Part shown: one piece after another, positions 16,031-23,486 of the stretch
Layout: each line of letters begins with the position of its first letter
How positions within the stretch are numbered: position 1 is the stretch's first letter
NCBI GenBank assembly: GCA_964449455.1
Contig: CAYUYV010000056.1
Coordinates: 1 to 27,342, forward strand
Length of the DNA: 27,342 nucleotides
Source: CAYUYV01 sp964449455
GTDB taxonomy: Bacteria > Pseudomonadota > Alphaproteobacteria > JAJFIK01
Reading direction: 5' to 3'
Made by a program: the position numbers and the translations under genes
Notes under the pieces: generated by a model
Database searches by the model: none
What the model saw: the letters and a program-made list of their open reading frames with translations, nothing else
Told to the model about the DNA's origin: nothing

Positions 16031-17211
16031 AAACCCGATCCGCCGTTCCTTCGGATGCCGCAAGCCAAGAGGCCATGGACCGGCGTTTCATGGCGGCAGC
16101 TGTGCGTGTCGGGTCGAGGGGGCTCGGGCGCACGGCGCCCAATCCCTCGGTCGGGTGTGTGATTGTTGATCCGGCGGGGCCAACAGTGCTTGCCAGGGCC
16201 TGCACGGGGGATGGTGGGCGGCCCCATGCCGAGACCCAGGCGCTTGCGCTGGCCGGCTCCCGGGCTCGCGGTGCGACGGCCTATGTGACCCTGGAGCCTT
16301 GCGCCCACCAGGGAAAGACGCCGCCTTGCGCCGATGCGCTGGTGGCCGCTGGCTTGGCCCGTGTGGTTGTGGGGATCACGGATCCCGATCCGCGGGTTGG
16401 GGGGCGCGGGATCGCCAAGCTCAAGGATGCCGGCATTGTCGTGACTGATGGCGTCCTTGCGGAAGACGCCCATGCCTTGACCCAAGGGTTCCTCTCAAGG
16501 GTTTCCCGCCGCAGGCCGCTCATGACCGTGAAAATCGCCGCGTCTCTTGATGGTCGGATCGCCGCCGCCGGTGGGGTCAGCCAATGGATTACGGGGCCCA
16601 CGGCCCGGGCCCATGGACATGGTCTGCGGGCCAGCCATGACGCCATTCTGATCGGGACCACGACGGCCATTCTCGACAATCCGCGTCTGACCTGCCGCCT
16701 GCCAGGCCTTGAACAGTGTTCACCCATCCGGATTGTGACCGATGGGGGCCTGCGCCTGCCCCTCACGCACGCGCTCATTGCCACGGCCCATGAAACGCCG
16801 ACCTGGATTCTGGCCGCGCCCGATGCCTCCACGGACCGCCGCAAGGCCCTCGAAAGCGCAGGGGTTACCGTATTGCCTGTTCCACGCCGGGAGGGCCGGG
16901 GGGTTGATCTCAAGGCGGCCTTGGCGCTGCTGGCTGACCGGGGCCTCACCCGCGTTCTGGTGGAAGGCGGCGCCACCCTTGTAGCCTCCCTGTTCGCGGA
17001 GCAGGGGGTTGATCGCGTTTATTGGTACCGCGCGCCGCTGCTGCTGGGCGGCAATGGCATCCCCGCCGTGGGGGGGCTGGATGTGGCCCATCCGCGCATG
17101 GCGCCAGGATTTGTTTTGCGCGAGCGCCGCCGCCTCGGACCTGACACCCTGGAGATATTCGAGCCGCGCGCGACGCTTGGGGGCGATGAGGACGCGGACA
17201 GCGGGGACTAA
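16027..17211 (+). CDS. ribD: Bifunctional riboflavin deaminase/reductase RibD
   Basis: This 394-residue enzyme performs steps two and three of riboflavin synthesis: deamination of the pyrimidine and NADPH-dependent reduction of its ribosyl side chain. The N-terminal cytidine-deaminase-like domain has its zinc site in HAE (67-69) and PCAHQGKTPPC (C92, C101). The C-terminal reductase domain begins near 160 (MTVKIAASLDGRIAAAGG) and contains the VEGGATL motif. It starts inside the last codons of nrdR (4-nt overlap). A 116-bp gap then separates it from ribE, the only sizeable gap within the rib genes. That gap has an AT-rich patch (ATATATATT), and I saw no clear FMN riboswitch in it. Confidence 0.96.
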   Translation: MKTRSAVPSDAASQEAMDRRFMAAAVRVGSRGLGRTAPNPSVGCVIVDPAGPTVLARACTGDGGRPHAETQALALAGSRARGATAYVTLEPCAHQGKTPPCADALVAAGLARVVVGITDPDPRVGGRGIAKLKDAGIVVTDGVLAEDAHALTQGFLSRVSRRRPLMTVKIAASLDGRIAAAGGVSQWITGPTARAHGHGLRASHDAILIGTTTAILDNPRLTCRLPGLEQCSPIRIVTDGGLRLPLTHALIATAHETPTWILAAPDASTDRRKALESAGVTVLPVPRREGRGVDLKAALALLADRGLTRVLVEGGATLVASLFAEQGVDRVYWYRAPLLLGGNGIPAVGGLDVAHPRMAPGFVLRERRRLGPDTLEIFEPRATLGGDEDADSGD

Positions 17212-17327
17212 CGAAACGCCGCCACCTGAATATATATTGGGTCCGTGCTGGAAATGATTTACCCAAAGGGCCTTACCAACACAGGCGTGTCGATGGCCGG
17301 GAGGTTCCCCATGTTCCAAGGTTTCTC

Positions 17328-17939
17328 ATGTTCACGGGGCTGATCACCGATGTGGGGCAGGTCCGTGCCATTCGGGCGGGCGAGGCTGCGTCTGACACAC
17401 GGGTCGAAATCGCCACGGCCTACGACCTTGAAAGCCTGCCCCTTGGCGCATCGATCGCCTGTTCGGGGGTGTGCCTGACGGCCGTCGACAAGGGACGGGC
17501 GCCAGAGGGTCCCTGGTGGTTTGCCGTGGAGGTCTCCGCAGAGACCCTCTCGGTTACGGCCTTAAGCCAGTGGGCGCCGGGCCGTCCGGTCAATCTGGAG
17601 CGCAGCCTGCGGGTGGGCGACGAACTGGGCGGTCATATCGTTCAAGGCCATGTGGATGGGGTTGCAACGCTGGCGCGGATCGCGCCTGAAGGCGGGTCCC
17701 ACCGTTTGTGGATCACGGTGCCCGAGCCCTTGGCGCCTTTCATCGCGCCGAAGGGGTCGATCGCGGTCGATGGCGTATCCCTCACGGTGAATGAGGCGAC
17801 GGCGGACGGTTTCGGCGTCAATATCATCCCCCACACCTGGACCCACACGGCGTTTCACGGCGCTCAGGAGGGGGATCTCGTCAATATAGAAGTTGATGTG
17901 CTGGCCCGTTACGTGGCCCGCCTCAGGGAGGTCTCATGA
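17328..17939 (+). CDS. ribE: Riboflavin synthase, alpha chain
   Basis: This 203-residue enzyme dismutates two molecules of 6,7-dimethyl-8-ribityllumazine to riboflavin. It has the duplicated lumazine-binding barrel: first repeat from MFTGLI with ACSGVCLTAV (44-53), second with GGHIVQGHVDG (101-111) and KGSIAVDGVSLTVN (142-155). The start MFTGLI is invariant in the family; AAGG lies about 6 nt upstream. Its stop overlaps the start of ribBX by 4 nt. The name ribE is used for this chain in most bacteria; E. coli calls it ribC. Confidence 0.96.
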   Translation: MFTGLITDVGQVRAIRAGEAASDTRVEIATAYDLESLPLGASIACSGVCLTAVDKGRAPEGPWWFAVEVSAETLSVTALSQWAPGRPVNLERSLRVGDELGGHIVQGHVDGVATLARIAPEGGSHRLWITVPEPLAPFIAPKGSIAVDGVSLTVNEATADGFGVNIIPHTWTHTAFHGAQEGDLVNIEVDVLARYVARLREVS

Positions 17940-19105
17940 GTATTACGTTGAACCCGGACGATGCCGGCTTGTCCCCCATCGAGGATGTGATCGATGATGC
18001 GCGCAATGGGCGCATGTTCATTCTGGTGGATGCGGAGGATCGGGAAAACGAGGGCGATCTTGTCATTCCGGCCCAGATGGCGACCCCTGAAGCCATCAAT
18101 TTCATGGCCAAATACGGCCGTGGGCTGATCTGCCTGTCCATGCAGCGGGAGCGGGTGGAGCAGCTTGGCCTGCCCTTGATGTCCTCGAACAATCAGACCC
18201 GGCACGAAACGGCCTTCACGGTTTCCATTGAGGCCAAGGAAGGTGTCTCGACGGGCATTTCCGCCCATGACCGGGCCAGGACGATTTCCGTCGCGATTGA
18301 TCCAACCAAGGGGCCTGAGCATATCGCCACGCCGGGCCATGTGTTCCCGCTCCTGGCACGGGACGGCGGTGTGCTGGTGCGTGCCGGTCATACGGAGGCT
18401 GCGGTTGATATCTCGCGCCTCGCCGGTCTTTATCCGGCCGGTGTGATCTGCGAGATCATGAAGGATGACGGCTCGATGGCCCGCCTTCCCGATCTCATCC
18501 CCTTTGCCCGGGAGCACAATCTCAAGGTCGGAACCATTGAGGATCTGATCCGGTATCGCCGGCGTTATGACAATTTCCTCGAATGCACCCATGAGACCGC
18601 GTTCCAGACCGTCCATGCCGGGGATTGGACGCTCCGTGTCTACACAAACAAGCTGGAGCAGGCCGAGCACATCGCCCTTGTGAAGGGTGACATCTCTGGC
18701 AACGCTCCCGTTCTGGTGCGCATGCACTCGGTCAATGTGTTTGACGATGTGCTCGGGGGCATGGGCCGGGGCAGCGGTATTCTCGCCCGCTCCATGAAGC
18801 TGATCGACGAGGTCGGCCGCGGCGTGGTGGTGCTCATTCGGGACACCAAGGCCAATCGGGTGTCCGAGCTGCTGAAGGCCCGGGAAGGAATTGTCCAGAA
18901 GGATGAGACGGATGCGGATGGTCCGCGTCTGCGGGAATATGGCGTGGGAGCCCAGATCCTGATCGATCTCGGGGTCGGCAATATGATCTTGCTGTCGAAC
19001 ACGCCGCGCAAGATTGTCGGCCTTGAAGGCTATGGCCTCCATGTGATCGACCATGTGGCCATTCCCAGCATGCGCCTCGTCATGTCGAATGGGAGCGAAG
19101 CGTGA
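17936..19105 (+). CDS. ribBX: 3,4-dihydroxy-2-butanone-4-phosphate synthase fused to a degenerate GTP cyclohydrolase II-like domain (RibBX type)
   Basis: This 389-residue protein makes the four-carbon precursor of the riboflavin xylene ring from ribulose 5-phosphate. The N-terminal domain (about 12-205) has the acidic metal site DAEDRENEGDL (32-42), C66, the ATPGHVFPL motif (131-139) and RAGHTEAAVDI (149-159). The C-terminal domain (about 211-389) aligns with GTP cyclohydrolase II but appears inactive. The zinc cysteines of the canonical HSECLTGD...RCDCG segment are N257, R268 and S270, and the QEGRGIGL-type motif is replaced by DTKANRVS. Such RibBX hybrids are known in proteobacteria. Overlaps of 4 nt tie it to ribE and ribH. 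A functional RibA should be encoded elsewhere. Confidence 0.92.
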   Translation: MSITLNPDDAGLSPIEDVIDDARNGRMFILVDAEDRENEGDLVIPAQMATPEAINFMAKYGRGLICLSMQRERVEQLGLPLMSSNNQTRHETAFTVSIEAKEGVSTGISAHDRARTISVAIDPTKGPEHIATPGHVFPLLARDGGVLVRAGHTEAAVDISRLAGLYPAGVICEIMKDDGSMARLPDLIPFAREHNLKVGTIEDLIRYRRRYDNFLECTHETAFQTVHAGDWTLRVYTNKLEQAEHIALVKGDISGNAPVLVRMHSVNVFDDVLGGMGRGSGILARSMKLIDEVGRGVVVLIRDTKANRVSELLKAREGIVQKDETDADGPRLREYGVGAQILIDLGVGNMILLSNTPRKIVGLEGYGLHVIDHVAIPSMRLVMSNGSEA

Positions 19106-19545
19106 GCGCCAGCCCGACAAAACCCCGCGTCCTGATCGTCGAGGCGCCCTTCTATCGCGACATCGCCGATGCCCTGGCGCGGGGCGCACTCGCGGTTCTG
19201 GAGCCGGACCATGCGGTCGAGCGGGTCGCCGTTGCGGGTGCCCTGGAGATCCCCGGTGTTATTGCTATGGCGGCCATGTCCGGCGATTTCGACGGCTATT
19301 TGGCGCTTGGCTGTGTGATCCGCGGCGAGACCTATCATTTCGAGATTGTGGCCGGAGAATCAGCCCGCGGATTGATGGACCTGACCATGCGGGATTGTCT
19401 TGCCATCGGAAACGGCATTCTCACGGTGGAAAATCAGGACCAGGCCCTTGTGCGGGCGAATGAGAAGAACAAGGGCGGCGAGGCGGCCGAAGCCCTTGTT
19501 GGCATGATGGCGCTGCGCCGCCGGTTCCTGGGAGCGGTGGCATGA
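19102..19545 (+). CDS. ribH: 6,7-dimethyl-8-ribityllumazine synthase
   Basis: This 147-residue lumazine synthase condenses the pyrimidinedione and the butanone phosphate in the penultimate riboflavin step. Recognisable segments are VAGALEIPG (44-52), ALGCVIRGETYHFE (68-81) with the probable catalytic H79, GNGILTVEN (103-111), and NKGGEAAEA (123-131). It uses a GTG start overlapping the ribBX stop (GTGA). Its stop overlaps the nusB start (ATGA). The length is normal for the family. Confidence 0.96.
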   Translation: MSASPTKPRVLIVEAPFYRDIADALARGALAVLEPDHAVERVAVAGALEIPGVIAMAAMSGDFDGYLALGCVIRGETYHFEIVAGESARGLMDLTMRDCLAIGNGILTVENQDQALVRANEKNKGGEAAEALVGMMALRRRFLGAVA

Positions 19546-20102
19546 GCGGATCAGCCGGCCAGGCCTCATCCTCCGGCGGGTCCGCTGGCGGATCGTCCGC
19601 CAGCAAGGGCAAGCAGCGCCGGCACACGCCGCGCAGCGCGGCCCGCCTTGCGGCCGTTCAGGCGCTCTATCAGATGGAACTGTCCGGGCGCGGCGCCCGC
19701 GACGTGATCGAGGAATTCATCCACCACCGCTTTGCGCCGCCCACCATCGCCAGCGATCTCCTGGAAGGGGCGGCACCCGTTGAGGCCGAGGAAGGCTTCT
19801 TTGTCGATCTTGTGAAGGGCGTCGTTGACCGCCAGGTGGAGATCGACCGGACCGTGAACGATACCCTGGCCTCCGGCTGGCGGCTGGAGCGTCTGGACAG
19901 CATCCTGCGCGCACTGCTCCGCACGGCAACGTTCGAGCTGATTGGCCGGGATGATATTCCGCCCAAGGTCGTGATCAACGAATATGTGGATATCGCTCAC
20001 GCCTTTTTCGAAGTTGCCGATGTGCGCTTCGTCAACGGCTCCCTCGACAGCATCGCGAAGGCCTTGTCGGCCGAGGAGGATGCATCCTCCGCCGAGGGAT
20101 AA
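19542..20102 (+). CDS. nusB: Transcription antitermination protein NusB
   Basis: This 186-residue NusB binds boxA RNA with NusE (S10) in rRNA antitermination. The core begins at RSAARLAAVQALYQMELSG and continues through FFVDLVKGVVDRQVEID, WRLERLDSILRALLRTATFEL and PPKVVINEYVDIAHAFF to the C-terminal VNGSLDSIAKAL. About 30 extra N-terminal residues are Ser/Gly-rich and probably disordered. It is the last gene of the glyA-to-nusB run and overlaps ribH by 4 nt. A boxA-like element, its RNA target, is present at the far right of the window. Confidence 0.95.
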   Translation: MSGSAGQASSSGGSAGGSSASKGKQRRHTPRSAARLAAVQALYQMELSGRGARDVIEEFIHHRFAPPTIASDLLEGAAPVEAEEGFFVDLVKGVVDRQVEIDRTVNDTLASGWRLERLDSILRALLRTATFELIGRDDIPPKVVINEYVDIAHAFFEVADVRFVNGSLDSIAKALSAEEDASSAEG

Positions 20103-20145
20103 TCGGCCTGTCTCCCACAAGCCTTTTGGCGCAGGGCAGAATCTC

Positions 20146-20169
20146 GCAAGGACCCGGGAAGGTCCTTGC
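20146..20169 (+). terminator. Hairpin downstream of nusB
   Basis: GCAAGGACC (20146-20154) pairs perfectly with GGTCCTTGC (20161-20169) around a 6-nt loop, 43 nt after the nusB stop. There is no T-tract, so this may be a processing or Rho-associated hairpin rather than an intrinsic terminator. Confidence 0.45.
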
Positions 20170-20181
20170 CAGGTTAACCGC

Positions 20182-20253
20182 ACCGAAGCAATCCAGGCCA
20201 GCGCATTTGATGCCCATGACCCGTGGATTGCTTCGATCCGCCCGCAATCACGG
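20182..20253. repeat. Dispersed palindromic repeat, copy 2
   Basis: The left arm CCGAAGCAATCCAGG (from 20183) pairs with TGGATTGCTTCG (20224-20235), and the tail CCGCAATCACGG follows. The right arm matches the right arm of the copy at 1701-1730 in both sequence and spacing. It lies between nusB and the convergent SDR gene. Confidence 0.65.
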
Positions 20254-20295
20254 GCTTGAAAGTCTTTTACAGCGATGCCTGGTGTTGTCCGATAC

Positions 20296-21114
20296 TCACG
20301 CCGGATTGCGCCAGGAGGTCAGGCAGTCGGCACTGGCATCGCCCAGTTCCGAGGCCCCGTCGCAATTGAAGATCGACCCGGAAATATATTGTGCGTCGTC
20401 GGAGCACAGGAAACTGGCCATGGCGGCGATTTCCTGCTTGGTGCCATAGCGACGCAGGGCAATGCGGCTCGTCAGGGCGGCTTCTGCTTCGGGGGTCGGG
20501 GCAAGGCGCGCCATGCCTTCGGTATCGGCGATCGGGCCCGGCGAGATGCCATTCACGCGGATGCCGGCGGGTCCCCATTCCAGCGCCAGACATTTAATCA
20601 GCATATTGATGCCAGCCTTGGCGGCGCAGACATGGGCCTGGAATGCCATGGCGTTGACGGCCTGACCCGCCGTGATGGCGATGAGGGAAGCGCCGGGCTT
20701 GCGCAGATGATCGAAGGCCAGCCGGAAAATATTATACGTACCCAGAAGGTCAATATCGACCACGGTCTTGAAGCCCTTGGGCGAGATGTCGACGGCCGGC
20801 GCGGGGAAATTGCCGGCGGCGCCTGCGACAACAATATCGATGGGACCGAATTGGCCGACGGTCGTGTCGATGACCTCTTGCACAGCGTCTGGCACACGCA
20901 CATCGGCGCCAAGGCCTAACACGCCGCCCGCGCTCGCATCCTTGGCAATATCGGCTGCGGCGTTGGAGGCCTTTTCCGGGTCCCGCCCGAACACGGTGAC
21001 ATTGGCGCCGAGGCTCGCGAAGCCGCGGGCAATTTCCATATTGATTCCGCTGGTGCCGCCGGAGATCAGGGCGGTCTTGCCAGTGAACATTTGATCCTTG
21101 AAGACGGTGGGCAT
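20296..21114 (-). CDS. Short-chain dehydrogenase, 2,4-dienoyl-CoA reductase-like
   Basis: This 272-residue SDR resembles the 2,4-dienoyl-CoA reductase (DECR2-type) branch, which handles unsaturated fatty acids during beta-oxidation. Shared segments are VAGAAGNFPAPA...FKTVVDIDLLGTYN (96-127), QAHVCAAKAGINMLIKCLALEWGPAGIRVN (159-188) and SPGPIADTEGM (191-201). The usual SDR active-site tyrosine (YxxxK) is replaced: the residue four before K166 is V162, as in DECR relatives that lack this Tyr. The nucleotide motif reads GGTSGIN (19-25), with Asn where the third Gly is expected. The start at 21114 has GAAGGAG about 10 nt upstream; the frame runs 66 bp further without better support. It is a single gene, convergent with nusB. 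The exact reaction is inferred. Confidence 0.85.
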   Translation of the reverse strand: MPTVFKDQMFTGKTALISGGTSGINMEIARGFASLGANVTVFGRDPEKASNAAADIAKDASAGGVLGLGADVRVPDAVQEVIDTTVGQFGPIDIVVAGAAGNFPAPAVDISPKGFKTVVDIDLLGTYNIFRLAFDHLRKPGASLIAITAGQAVNAMAFQAHVCAAKAGINMLIKCLALEWGPAGIRVNGISPGPIADTEGMARLAPTPEAEAALTSRIALRRYGTKQEIAAMASFLCSDDAQYISGSIFNCDGASELGDASADCLTSWRNPA

Positions 21115-21214
21115 GGTCTTTGTGCTCCTTCTGCCATGGGCCATGGCCCATGGTATCAAACCGGCGTGAAACCATGTCACTTTCGCAAAATCGATGACAT
21201 AGCTTTGTTTTTTA

Positions 21215-21487
21215 TTGAGAAAAAAGCGGGAAGATCATGTTCGGCCAGAAGGCGATCAGGCGCCTGAAGGCCTGGACTTCGTCTGCGCCAAGGACCGCCC
21301 GACGGGCACGCCCCACCTGTTCCTGACCCGTGAAGATTTCGGATCCCTCACCATCCACGAACGCGATGACCCGGTTCTGCCGCGCGCCGAAGCCCGTTCC
21401 GCCCGTGGCCGGCGCGTGCTCACCTCTCTCCACGCTCCGTCATTGGATTGGTTTTTCGGTGGCGGGGCCGGAAACCTGTTCGGCTGA
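21215..21487 (+). CDS. Possible small ORF or gene remnant
   Basis: An open frame of 90 codons with a TTG start and no clear ribosome site. From about 21270 the codons show the strong G/C third-position preference of the neighbouring genes, giving LDFVCAKDRPTGTPHLFLTR and then EDFGSLTIHERDD. It overlaps the 3' end of the convergent sugar-dehydrogenase-like gene by 48 bp. It could be a genuine small protein, the tail of a truncated gene, or chance. I do not recognise the sequence. Confidence 0.25.
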   Translation: MRKKREDHVRPEGDQAPEGLDFVCAKDRPTGTPHLFLTREDFGSLTIHERDDPVLPRAEARSARGRRVLTSLHAPSLDWFFGGGAGNLFG

Positions 21488-22690
21488 CGGCTCCCCGTAG
21501 ATCCGCAAAAGCTGACCGTTCGGGACGCCCGTGTATTCCAGCCTGCCGTCCTGGTTGGCCTGAAGCAGCGTGTCGGTCAGCATATAAAGATGTCCGTCCG
21601 GACTGAGAGCGACTTTTCGGGAGCGGACACGCTCATCGACAAAGAGCTCCTCGACACTCTTGATCGTCCCGGCTTCGAAATGGAAGCGCCAAAGGCTGCC
21701 GCGGGACAGACCTGAAACGAAGAGATCTCCGCGCCAGTGCGGAAAGTCCGGCCCGTCATAGAAAGTAAGGCCCGTAGGGGCGACGGTCTGGGCCCATGAC
21801 CAGACCGGGTCCGTGAAGACACGGTTCGGCAGGTCCGCAGGCTGATAGCCGTCATTGCGGTAGGACCCGGTGGTGACAATCGGCCAGCCATAATTGGCGC
21901 CGGCTGCCAGGCGATTGATCTCATCGCCCTGGCGGCTGCCATGTTCGGAAAACCAGATCTCGCCCGTATGCGGATGGGTTGTGATGCCCTGGGCGGCCCT
22001 GATGCCCATGGCGTAGAGCCCCGGCGCGGCGCCCGGACCGAAATCCGGATTGTCCCGGGGCGCTGATCCATCCGGGTTCAGGCGATAGATCTTGCCGCGC
22101 CGATCTGTGGCATCCTGGGCAATGGGAAGGGCGGGGTTGTCGAGCTCATTATAGATCCGCTCCCCAATGGTGACATAGAGCTTGCCGTCGGCGCCGAAAG
22201 TCAGCCCACCGCCATAGTGAAAAAACTCATTCTCGGTGAAAGGTGTGGCTGTCAGCAGGGTTTCGCGGTCACGCAAACGGGTGCCTGCAAGCTTTGCCCG
22301 AATGACTTTTGTCGTCCGCCCCGCCTGTGTCTTGGCTGTGTAGGACAGATACACCCAAGGGGTCGTGGCAAAGTCCGGATCAAGAACAATGTCGAAAAGG
22401 CCGCCATTGTCGAAGCCGACCTCAGCGCGGATATCATCGACGAGATCTTCAGGCAGTCCCGCAATAGCCGTGGTCTGGCCCGTTGCCAGATCCGCCCGCA
22501 GGAGACCCCCCTCCTTTTCGGTGATGAGGGCTTGCGTTTCGCTCAGAAACGCGATGCCCCAGGGGCTGCGCAGATTGTCAATCACGACGGTCCGGGCCAG
22601 CGACATCCTGTGTGTGTCAAAGGCATGGGCCGGGGATGCAAGCGTGAAAGCCACGGCCAGAAGCCATGAAAGTCCGAAAGCGCGCAGCAT
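21440..22690 (-). CDS. Secreted PQQ-dependent sugar dehydrogenase-family beta-propeller protein
   Basis: A 416-residue protein of the glucose/sorbosone dehydrogenase family, six-bladed propellers that oxidise sugars with PQQ or act as aldose-sugar dehydrogenases in the periplasm. The signal peptide is clear: MLRAFGLSWLLAVAFTLASPAHA with cleavage after AHA. Family landmarks are LRSPWGIAFL, GGLFDIVLDPDFA...WVYLSYTA, HYGGGLTFGADGKLYVTIGER, DRRGKIYRLNPDGSAPRDNP, GIRAAQGITTHPHTGEIWFSEHG, and GANYGWPIVTTG. The ATG at 22690 is chosen because AAGGAG lies 7 nt upstream; an in-frame TTG 6 nt earlier would leave no spacing. No PQQ synthesis genes are nearby. Cofactor and substrate are family inferences. 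Confidence 0.88.
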   Translation of the reverse strand: MLRAFGLSWLLAVAFTLASPAHAFDTHRMSLARTVVIDNLRSPWGIAFLSETQALITEKEGGLLRADLATGQTTAIAGLPEDLVDDIRAEVGFDNGGLFDIVLDPDFATTPWVYLSYTAKTQAGRTTKVIRAKLAGTRLRDRETLLTATPFTENEFFHYGGGLTFGADGKLYVTIGERIYNELDNPALPIAQDATDRRGKIYRLNPDGSAPRDNPDFGPGAAPGLYAMGIRAAQGITTHPHTGEIWFSEHGSRQGDEINRLAAGANYGWPIVTTGSYRNDGYQPADLPNRVFTDPVWSWAQTVAPTGLTFYDGPDFPHWRGDLFVSGLSRGSLWRFHFEAGTIKSVEELFVDERVRSRKVALSPDGHLYMLTDTLLQANQDGRLEYTGVPNGQLLRIYGEPSAEQVSGPATEKPIQ

Positions 22691-22832
22691 GGTCAAGCTC
22701 CTTGTCCCCTTGGGGTGAACTCCATCGTGCCATACTGTCCGGACTCACCAGCTTGACGATCACGCAAGCCGGTCATGCATCATTCCGTAACATGCATGCG
22801 CTCGCCCTGTGGTGCTGGGGACTGGCCCGCCC

Positions 22833-23444
22833 TTATTGGCACAGGCCGGTCCAGATGCTTGGGGCACTGATGGCGATGCCGCTTGGCGAGAGCATGCTTT
22901 GAATAGTGGCTCGGCCGCTTGAATCGACGAGCAGCTGCACCGCGATATCGATGCCTTCGGGCCGCCTGCCGAACTCATTCGCGTCTTCATCGCGCACCTG
23001 GTAGTCCTCAATGCCGTATTCGATTTCGATCCGGGGCGGACGATCGACACGCCCAAAGGTGGCGCGGTCGGTCACGACACGGGTCACGATGCCCCGGATG
23101 GCGACCTCGTTGGAAGCCAGCCGCTGGCCCTCCAGATCATTTTCCAAACGCCGCGCATACCAGATGTCGCCATATCGGCGGTCATCGAAACGCTGCAGGA
23201 TCACATAGACCGGGTCATATTTGGCGAATGAGTCGCTGCCATCGATGTTTGAAAGGTCGATATTGCCGATGGCGTAGTCCAGGCTGACAATATTGCCAGG
23301 ATAGAGTTCATTCGTGTCCACATCGCGTGTCATGATGATGATGGGTCGTCCGGTGCATAGGGTCGTCAGATGGAGGCCCAGCATGCCGCCGAGAACGGCG
23401 ACCTGGATCACGAGCACCAGAATGATCCGTATCGCAATGGTCAT
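22833..23444 (-). CDS. GDYXXLXY-domain protein
   Basis: A 203-residue membrane-anchored protein. One N-terminal hydrophobic segment (about 4-24) is followed by a soluble domain that begins with YPGNIVSLDYAI (48-59), matching the GDYXXLXY family pattern (here G50, L55 and Y57 are kept, with N and I in place of D and Y). The domain then contains VYVILQRF and a paired VAIRGIV...IEIEYGIEDY region typical of the family. It starts 42 bp after a large polytopic membrane protein gene on the same strand, with GGGGAGA about 7 nt before its ATG. This pairing of a GDYXXLXY protein with a DUF2157-like membrane protein recurs in bacteria; the function is unknown. Confidence 0.8.
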   Translation of the reverse strand: MTIAIRIILVLVIQVAVLGGMLGLHLTTLCTGRPIIIMTRDVDTNELYPGNIVSLDYAIGNIDLSNIDGSDSFAKYDPVYVILQRFDDRRYGDIWYARRLENDLEGQRLASNEVAIRGIVTRVVTDRATFGRVDRPPRIEIEYGIEDYQVRDEDANEFGRRPEGIDIAVQLLVDSSGRATIQSMLSPSGIAISAPSIWTGLCQ

Positions 23445-23486
23445 GGGTCATCTCCCCTTGGGCCGGACGAAGGCGCGGTCCCCACC

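Noticed and set aside
17212..17327. Possible FMN riboswitch in the ribD-ribE gap
   Set aside because: The conserved RFN element sequence blocks are not visible, and the position inside the operon is atypical.
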